Source: Gramella jeungdoensis (GTDB taxonomy: Bacteria > Bacteroidota > Bacteroidia > Flavobacteriales > Flavobacteriaceae). From it: a stretch of 57,950 nucleotides of DNA. Positions 52,839 through 57,950 of the stretch are shown piece by piece. Positions within the stretch are counted from its first letter, which is position 1. Every line of letters starts with the position of its first letter. A program made the position numbers and the translations under genes. The notes below the pieces were generated by a model. It did not search any database, was not told the DNA's origin, and worked only from the letters and a program-made list of their open reading frames with translations. The stretch is taken from positions 1 through 57,950 of the forward strand of contig NZ_JAMSCK010000009.1 of the NCBI RefSeq assembly GCF_023805255.1, given 5' to 3'.

Positions 52839-53995
52839 TTGTCCTGTTTGCTTTTCTTTTTAGAACCTTCATAGATCACATACTTCAATAGTCTTCCTTC
52901 CAGAGGACCATTAAAAAGTTTGATCTTTCTGGAAGCTCTTAGTCCTACACTTTTTATAGCGTCAAAATTAGTAGCTATGAACCAGGCATGGGTTCCGTGG
53001 TAATTTTGTTTAAGGGTATCCCCTATTTTAGCGTAAAACTCTTCGACATCGATTTCCAGTCGTTCACCATATGGAGGATTAAAAAGCATATGCAGGTATC
53101 CTTTATTCTCCTTTTCACTCTCGAAAAAGTTCTTCTGTTCTATCTGGATAAAATCTGAAAGATTAGCATTCTTCACGTTCTCCCGGGCCTTCATTACTGC
53201 TGAAGGAGCTTTGTCATAGCCCTTGATCTTAAAATTAAAGTCCCTGATCTTCTTCATTGCAGATTCCTCGATCTTTTCAAATAGATCTTCATCCCAGTCT
53301 TTCCATTTTTCGAATGCAAATTCCTTTCTATTAATGTTAGGCGGGATATTGCATGCGATCATAGCAGCCTCTATAGGAATAGTGCCACTCCCACACATAG
53401 GATCCAGAAAGTCACACTGCCCCTGCCATCCCGAAAGAAGAAGCATCCCTGCGGCAAGCACCTCGTTTATGGGAGCTATATTGGTAGCGCCCCTGTATCC
53501 TCGCTTATGGAGGGAATCACCAGAGCTGTCCAAAGAAACATTACAGTAATTCTTCTCAATATGAATATTGATCCTAAGATCGGGAAAATCAAGATCTACA
53601 TCAGGCCTCTTTCCATATCGGTCACGAAACCTGTCTACGATGGCGTCCTTGGTTTTTAATGCAACATATTGAGAATGCGTGAAAATATCAGAGTGCACGG
53701 CTGAATCTATTGCAAGACTACCATTCACATCCAGAAAGTCTTCCCAGGGCAGTCGCTTTATATTATCATATAATTCCTGCTCAGAATTCACCCTGAAGCT
53801 TTCATATGGCTTAAGGATCTTTATGGCTGTACGAAGGCACAGATTTGCCTTGTACATAAAACCTTTATCACCAACGAAGCTAACCATCCGGTTACCCTGT
53901 TTGATATCCATAGCACCAAGATCCAGTAATTCTTTTGCAAGGATCGCTTCAAAACCATATAAGGTCTTTGCGATCATTTTAAAGTTATTCGCCAT
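52835..53995 (-). CDS. THUMP-domain RNA methyltransferase, RlmL-N/YpsC-like
   Basis: A 386-residue SAM-dependent N2-guanine methyltransferase. The N-terminal part (about 1-150) is a THUMP domain with a preceding ferredoxin-like segment; the catalytic part has LDPMCGSGTIPIEAA (about 195-210) and FNPPYGERL, the NPPY motif typical of amino-group methylation. It resembles the N-terminal half of E. coli RlmL, without the RlmK half. It is convergent with the DUF6048 gene (four-base overlap) and divergent from the ZIP gene, with a -7 box 20 bases upstream. Confidence 0.88.
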   Translation of the reverse strand: MANNFKMIAKTLYGFEAILAKELLDLGAMDIKQGNRMVSFVGDKGFMYKANLCLRTAIKILKPYESFRVNSEQELYDNIKRLPWEDFLDVNGSLAIDSAVHSDIFTHSQYVALKTKDAIVDRFRDRYGKRPDVDLDFPDLRINIHIEKNYCNVSLDSSGDSLHKRGYRGATNIAPINEVLAAGMLLLSGWQGQCDFLDPMCGSGTIPIEAAMIACNIPPNINRKEFAFEKWKDWDEDLFEKIEESAMKKIRDFNFKIKGYDKAPSAVMKARENVKNANLSDFIQIEQKNFFESEKENKGYLHMLFNPPYGERLEIDVEEFYAKIGDTLKQNYHGTHAWFIATNFDAIKSVGLRASRKIKLFNGPLEGRLLKYVIYEGSKKKSKQDN

Positions 53996-54015
53996 AATCC
54001 TTCTTTATAGAACGA

Positions 54016-54023
54016 CAAAAATA
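54016..54023 (-). promoter_or_regulatory. -7 box candidate of the THUMP methyltransferase gene
   Basis: TATTTTTG on the minus strand, 20 bases before the start codon. It is three bases from a plus-strand -7 box, so the two promoters are back to back. Confidence 0.45.
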
Positions 54024-54026
54024 AGT

Positions 54027-54034
54027 TAATTTTG
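54027..54034 (+). promoter_or_regulatory. -7 box candidate of the ZIP transporter gene
   Basis: TAATTTTG on the plus strand, about 75 bases before the start of the ZIP gene, back to back with the minus-strand box. Confidence 0.35.
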
Positions 54035-54108
54035 TGCGGAAAGTATAATAATTACAGGATTGTTCCGCTTTACGTGGCGCATCCGGTAAGCAACCAACCA
54101 GTAATACT

Positions 54109-54792
54109 TTGTTGACGAACCTTTATATTTATCTGCTACCCATACTTGCAGTTGCTGTAGGTTATTTAATCTCTCTTTTTTTAAAGCCGGGAAGTTCTTC
54201 GGGATTTAAGCTTTTGCTAGCCTTTAGTGGGGCCTATCTGCTTGCAGTAACGGTACTTGAGCTTTTGCCGGATGTGTACCGGGATCCCGATTCAGGGATA
54301 GGTGTTTTTATTATGCTGGGATTATTACTACAGATAATTCTAGAATTCCTATCCAAGGGCGTGGAACATGGGCATCTGCATTTCCAGGAAAACTCAGCAG
54401 CTTTCCCTGTTCTGTTACTTTTTAGTCTAAGCCTTCATTCACTCCTGGAAGGTTTTCCTTTAGATAATGATAACCATTTGCTTCATGGAGTAGTTGTGCA
54501 TAAAGTACCTGTGGCCGCCATACTTTCGGTTTTCCTGGTTCATAGTAAGCTCAGTAAAACAAAAGTTTTTCTATTTCTGGCCTTTTTTGCTTTGATGACG
54601 CCGCTTGGAAGCTGGCTAAAAAATAATGTTGAGTTTATATCTGAATATTCAACCTTTGTGAATGCTGTAGTGATAGGGATCTTCCTGCATGTGTCGACAA
54701 CAATTTTGTTCGAGGCCTCAAAGAACCATTCCTTTAATGCTTCAAAACTCGCAGTGATAATCCTGGGTATCCTACTCGCCTATTTCATTTAA
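54109..54792 (+). CDS. ZIP family metal transporter
   Basis: A 227-residue membrane protein with about eight hydrophobic segments. The metal-binding motifs of the ZIP family are HSLLEG (about 110-115) and HKVPVA (about 133-138), with a His-rich loop GVEHGHLHFQ before them. It should carry zinc or another divalent metal into the cytoplasm. There is no ATG near the N-terminus; TTG at 54109 or 54112 fits, and the hydrophobic segment starts soon after. It is directly followed by the DUF4268 gene (TAA then ATG). Confidence 0.85.
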   Translation: MLTNLYIYLLPILAVAVGYLISLFLKPGSSSGFKLLLAFSGAYLLAVTVLELLPDVYRDPDSGIGVFIMLGLLLQIILEFLSKGVEHGHLHFQENSAAFPVLLLFSLSLHSLLEGFPLDNDNHLLHGVVVHKVPVAAILSVFLVHSKLSKTKVFLFLAFFALMTPLGSWLKNNVEFISEYSTFVNAVVIGIFLHVSTTILFEASKNHSFNASKLAVIILGILLAYFI

Positions 54793-55221
54793 ATGTTCAG
54801 CAGAGAAGAATCAAAACGATTGAGACAGGAATTCTGGACCAGCTTCGGAAAGGAGTATCCTAAAAAATGGATACTCTATAATACAAAGATTAAAGAGGTC
54901 CAGTTAAAATTTACCTTTAACCGAAAGTTAGCACAGGTTTCTCTGGATATCATTGATGAGGATGATTTGATAAGGGAATATTATTTTGAAAAGCTCCTAT
55001 CGCTACAAAAGATCCTGAAAGAGGAGTATCTCCCAGAAATTATCTATGATGAAAATTATGAACTACCGGAAGGGAAAATTGTATCCAGGATATATGTTCA
55101 GCTAGATAATGTTAGTATACATAACCGGAAAGACTGGCCAGTAGTAAAAGAATTTCTTGCAGCTAAAATGATGCATTTAGAAGAATTTTTTAAAGATTTT
55201 AGCGATTTTATCAAAAATTAA
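54793..55221 (+). CDS. DUF4268 domain protein
   Basis: A 142-residue soluble protein with an N-terminal REEFW-type helix (ESKRLRQEFWTSFGKEYPKKW), beta strands VQLKFTFNRKLAQVSLDI, and long charged helices, the pattern of DUF4268. Function unknown; it may bind nucleic acid or a nuclease partner by analogy with other members. It starts directly after the ZIP stop codon, so they share a transcript. Confidence 0.82.
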   Translation: MFSREESKRLRQEFWTSFGKEYPKKWILYNTKIKEVQLKFTFNRKLAQVSLDIIDEDDLIREYYFEKLLSLQKILKEEYLPEIIYDENYELPEGKIVSRIYVQLDNVSIHNRKDWPVVKEFLAAKMMHLEEFFKDFSDFIKN

Positions 55222-55324
55222 TTCAAAGAATCTGTTTTTTTATTAATTTGACTCACAGAAAGTTAGAGACTTCGTCTTACCCTATCATGCTTTCCTTTTA
55301 AGGGTAACCAATCAAACCATTCAT

Positions 55325-55876
55325 ATGAAAACTATCAGATTTTCTATTCTCTTTCTTTTTGTGATCTTCATTGTGAGCTGTTCAGAGGACAACGAAACCA
55401 TGGCTTCGATAGAAATTTCAAACCTAGTAGGCACATGGAATTTAGACGACTATTATTATACTGGTAATTCAAAAGTTGATTATCCCGGAGAGCCGATAGA
55501 TATGGATTATAATGTTGAAACTTCGGATGTTAACGCAACTGTTGAATTTACCAGTGATAAAAAATTTATTTCACAGGGAAGTATCAGCTATTTGATGACC
55601 TATGATTTTATGGGTGAACAAATGCATATGAATATCAATAATGTTGATTTTAACGGAACGGGAGAATGGACCATTAGCGGAAACAAAATTACTATCTCCA
55701 ACCAGATCGGAGAAATCAATACCCAAAGTGTAAACCAGCCTCAGGTGCTTACCTATACAGTTCAAGAATTGACCGCTACCAGAATGGTTCTCGCATTTGA
55801 CATCACGCAGGAAGGCAGTGAAGAAGGTATTAATTATGAAATGACCATCACCGGAAAACAGGTTTATTCCCAATAA
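55325..55876 (+). CDS. Lipocalin-like lipoprotein
   Basis: A 183-residue lipoprotein: lipobox IVSC, Cys19, followed by SEDNE, an acidic export-type signal. The rest begins LVGTWNLDDYYYTG, the start of a lipocalin-like domain, and continues with alternating beta strands (ATVEFTSDKKF, GTGEWTISGNKITISN, YTVQELTATRMVLAFDI). Such proteins are common single-gene lipoproteins in flavobacteria with no known ligand. A terminator follows. Confidence 0.8.
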   Translation: MKTIRFSILFLFVIFIVSCSEDNETMASIEISNLVGTWNLDDYYYTGNSKVDYPGEPIDMDYNVETSDVNATVEFTSDKKFISQGSISYLMTYDFMGEQMHMNINNVDFNGTGEWTISGNKITISNQIGEINTQSVNQPQVLTYTVQELTATRMVLAFDITQEGSEEGINYEMTITGKQVYSQ

Positions 55877-55905
55877 TATAAACTACTTTTAATAATTACT
55901 TATAT

Positions 55906-55938
55906 AAGTCGTGCTGGTTTTGGCGCGGCTTTTTATTT
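55906..55938 (+). terminator. Intrinsic terminator
   Basis: Stem 55906-55914 (AAGTCGTGC) with 55923-55931 (GCGCGGCTT), with two G-U pairs, followed by Ts. Weaker stem than others in the window. Confidence 0.65.
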
Positions 55939-55958
55939 TTATGGTGCAATAAAGAAAT

Positions 55959-56492
55959 ATGACCGAAAACAATCTTAACACCCCGCGACTTATTATAAAA
56001 AAAATTCAGAGAGCAGATCATGAAAACATCTTTAAAGGACTCTCCCACCCCGAAGTTATTAAGTTTTATGGGGTTCATTTTGATAGTTTCGAAGAAACAG
56101 AAGAACAGATGAACTGGTATGAAAACCTGGAAAAATCGGGTTCGGGGAAATGGTGGTCAATCTGGTTAAGAAATTCTGAAGAATTCTGTGGGGCCATTGG
56201 CTTAAATGATTTTCATGAAGAGCATAATAAAGCTGAATTAGGCTTTTGGCTACTACCCAATCATTGGGGTAATGGATTTATTCAGGAAGCCGGGGAAAAA
56301 GTGATCAATTATTTGTTTAAAGATTTTAAGCTTCATCGAATAGAAGCCTTTGTGGAATCAGAAAATAAAAATTCATCCAAAGTCCTGAAAAAACTGGGAT
56401 TTGAATATGAAGGATGTATGAAGGAATCTGAAATAAAAAATGGTAAATATATTAACGTGGAATTTTATGCAAAGATAAATCCAGCCAGATAG
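55959..56492 (+). CDS. GNAT N-acetyltransferase, RimJ/RimL-like
   Basis: A 177-residue acetyltransferase. It starts with TPRLIIKKIQRAD, the usual N-terminus of the RimJ/RimL group, and has the acetyl-CoA motif in LLPNHWGNGFIQEAG (about 95-108) and the late VESENKNSSKVLKKLGF segment. It may acetylate a ribosomal or other protein N-terminus or a small molecule; the substrate is not known. A single gene, convergent with the MFS gene. Confidence 0.88.
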   Translation: MTENNLNTPRLIIKKIQRADHENIFKGLSHPEVIKFYGVHFDSFEETEEQMNWYENLEKSGSGKWWSIWLRNSEEFCGAIGLNDFHEEHNKAELGFWLLPNHWGNGFIQEAGEKVINYLFKDFKLHRIEAFVESENKNSSKVLKKLGFEYEGCMKESEIKNGKYINVEFYAKINPAR

Positions 56493-56512
56493 TACTCTAA
56501 TCAGCCTTCAAA

Positions 56513-57748
56513 CTATTTTTTATTTAAGGTCTTATTATTTATCAAAGGTTTGGCCCAAAAACCAATACTTAAAATATATGCCAGCCCAAGGAAATTAAAC
56601 ATCATCCCAGTTTTTAATGAGAAAGTATCTCCTAAAAACCCTATTAGTATTTGAAATATCGCGCCCCCCATTATACCAGACATAAAAATACCCGCTGCCG
56701 ATCCATGATGTTCCTTCAAAGAGTTAAGACCTAATGAAATTATTATAGGAAACATTACTGCTAAAAAGAACCCACTGGCCTGAAAACCATAAAAAGAAAT
56801 TTGGGTAGTCCCAAACAACCCTGAAGCAAGACAAATAATAGCCAGAATGCTGAATATCTTAAGAACGAGTTTACTATCCAACAGCTTTAATAAAAAAAGA
56901 CCTGCTATCCCACCAATTGTCATAAGCCCCCAAAATCTTCCAACTGCTACCGCCCCTGTAGTTTCATAATCAAGACCATGATAAATTTGAAGGAATTTAG
57001 ACATCCAGTAAGATATTCCCTGTTCTATACCAACGTAGGAGAAAATTCCGAAAAAATATAAAATAATGGTTCTGCTGCGAAATAATTTTAAATAGGTCTT
57101 TGCGCTTCCAACCTTTTCCTCCTCTTTTAAAGAGATTCTTGGCATTGGCGTTAAAAAGACCACAATTATCATAATAATCGAAATTCCTGAGAACAACCAG
57201 TACATGATTGTCCAGGTCATCTCATCATTCACAATACTATTAAGGAAGTTCAGATTTGATGAAACTTCAGAGCCAGCCATATTCACAACAAGAAACGAAT
57301 ATACCAAAGGACTTATGAAAGAAGCAAGCCCAAACATTAACTGAGCAAGAACAGAATTAAATGCATAATGCTCTTCACCTCCGGCAATTCTTAGCAAAGG
57401 ATTAATTACCACCTGTAAAATAGCCATACCTGCTCCAATCACGAACAAACTGATCACAAACAACCAAAAAGTGGGAAAGAGTGCAAATAATAAAGAACCC
57501 ATAAATGCCAGGATAAAACCTGATATCATCATCCTTTTTTCTCCAAATTTTTCCAGTAGAAAACCAGCTGGTATAGACATCACCCCATATGCGATAAAAA
57601 AAGAAAACGGCAGGAATCCGGCCATAGTTTCGGTTAAATCGAAACTGGCCGATGCACTGGGATTTAAGGCTCCCAGAATATTGGTCAGAAAAGAAATTAC
57701 AAAAAAGGTGATAAGAATAAGACCTACAACAGTATAGTTGCGCTGCAT
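56513..57748 (-). CDS. MFS transporter, FucP-like sugar permease
   Basis: A 411-residue membrane protein with about 12 hydrophobic segments. The LEKFGEKRMMISG loop after segment 2 and QVVINPLLR in segment 4 resemble the FucP/GluP sugar:proton group of Bacteroidota. The substrate is not predictable from sequence; there is no sugar kinase or hydrolase next to it. It starts 120 bases from the 3' end of the 5S gene, behind the rRNA terminator. Confidence 0.85.
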   Translation of the reverse strand: MQRNYTVVGLILITFFVISFLTNILGALNPSASASFDLTETMAGFLPFSFFIAYGVMSIPAGFLLEKFGEKRMMISGFILAFMGSLLFALFPTFWLFVISLFVIGAGMAILQVVINPLLRIAGGEEHYAFNSVLAQLMFGLASFISPLVYSFLVVNMAGSEVSSNLNFLNSIVNDEMTWTIMYWLFSGISIIMIIVVFLTPMPRISLKEEEKVGSAKTYLKLFRSRTIILYFFGIFSYVGIEQGISYWMSKFLQIYHGLDYETTGAVAVGRFWGLMTIGGIAGLFLLKLLDSKLVLKIFSILAIICLASGLFGTTQISFYGFQASGFFLAVMFPIIISLGLNSLKEHHGSAAGIFMSGIMGGAIFQILIGFLGDTFSLKTGMMFNFLGLAYILSIGFWAKPLINNKTLNKK

Positions 57749-57824
57749 ATTGAAGTAATAAATTGATTAGCCGGACTCAATATAGTCAAAATTATAGAAC
57801 TCATCGCAGCTACCTAACCCCATA

Positions 57825-57858
57825 AAAAAAACCCCTTCAGGATAACTGAAGGGGTTTT
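57825..57858 (-). terminator. Terminator of the rRNA operon
   Basis: Perfect stem AAACCCCTTCAG/CTGAAGGGGTTT (57829-57840 with 57846-57857), loop of five, with Ts on the minus strand. It lies about ten bases after the 5S 3' end. Confidence 0.85.
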
Positions 57859-57867
57859 CAAGAAGAA

Positions 57868-57950
<83 letters not shown>

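Overview
The window is chromosomal DNA of a marine-type member of the Flavobacteriaceae (Bacteroidota), most like Gramella/Christiangramia. The evidence is a T9SS PorP/SprF plus OmpA/PD40 pair, a T9SS C-terminal sorting domain, many lipoproteins with acidic residues after the lipid cysteine, DUF6452/DUF6048 and CCC-motif membrane proteins, A+T-rich intergenic DNA, -7 boxes of the Bacteroidota form TAnnTTTG, and almost no Shine-Dalgarno sequences. The genus is an inference from family resemblance, not a search result. There is no prophage, complete insertion sequence, CRISPR array or tRNA that I can see. This is mostly core genome in short operons closed by clear intrinsic terminators.

Left part (1-18.4 kb): the end of a porP/sprF gene and its OmpA partner; an S41 protease lipoprotein and a CAP-domain lipoprotein; a leftward operon pyrR-pyrB-(STAS-like)-rnz; an unknown 200-residue protein; a set of single-gene units (alpha/beta hydrolases, a double GNAT, a six-hairpin glycosidase); and a two-component module in which a six-PAS histidine kinase lies between two stand-alone receiver proteins.

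Middle (18.4-33.5 kb): leftward rpsA, cmk and lon; an ECF sigma operon (sigma, small membrane protein, two adhesin-like repeat proteins) with coding overlaps; an MFS permease and an M48 lipoprotein protease; two adjacent MsrB genes, one exported and one cytosolic; a collagen-like lipoprotein; and lpd, whose stop codon starts a 7-bp tandem repeat.

Right part (33.5-57.95 kb): aroQ-dph6-like, three tandem outer-membrane barrels each with its own terminator, xerD, an aldo/keto reductase, rny, a candidate 6S RNA between zapA and rny, zapA with a coiled-coil partner, an M23 protease, a cysteine desulfurase, a TSP3-like lipoprotein, an Smr protein, a T9SS cargo protein, rocD, rlmD with DUF6452/DUF6048, a THUMP methyltransferase, a ZIP transporter, a GNAT, a FucP-like MFS protein, and the 3' part of a 5S rRNA on the minus strand marking an rRNA operon that continues to the right.

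The most interesting non-coding features are the 6S-like RNA (40510-40700, minus), a hairpin at the predicted 5' end of the rpsA mRNA, an 85-base hairpin after the OmpA gene, a 131-bp nested inverted repeat with perfect 19-bp ends, two REP-like palindromes that like it lie at tail-to-tail gene junctions, and the TAGACTT array. No completely new multi-gene system is evident; the best candidates for new biology are these RNAs and repeats, the receiver-kinase-receiver module, the small proteins of unknown function, and a cysteine-rich insert in ornithine aminotransferase.
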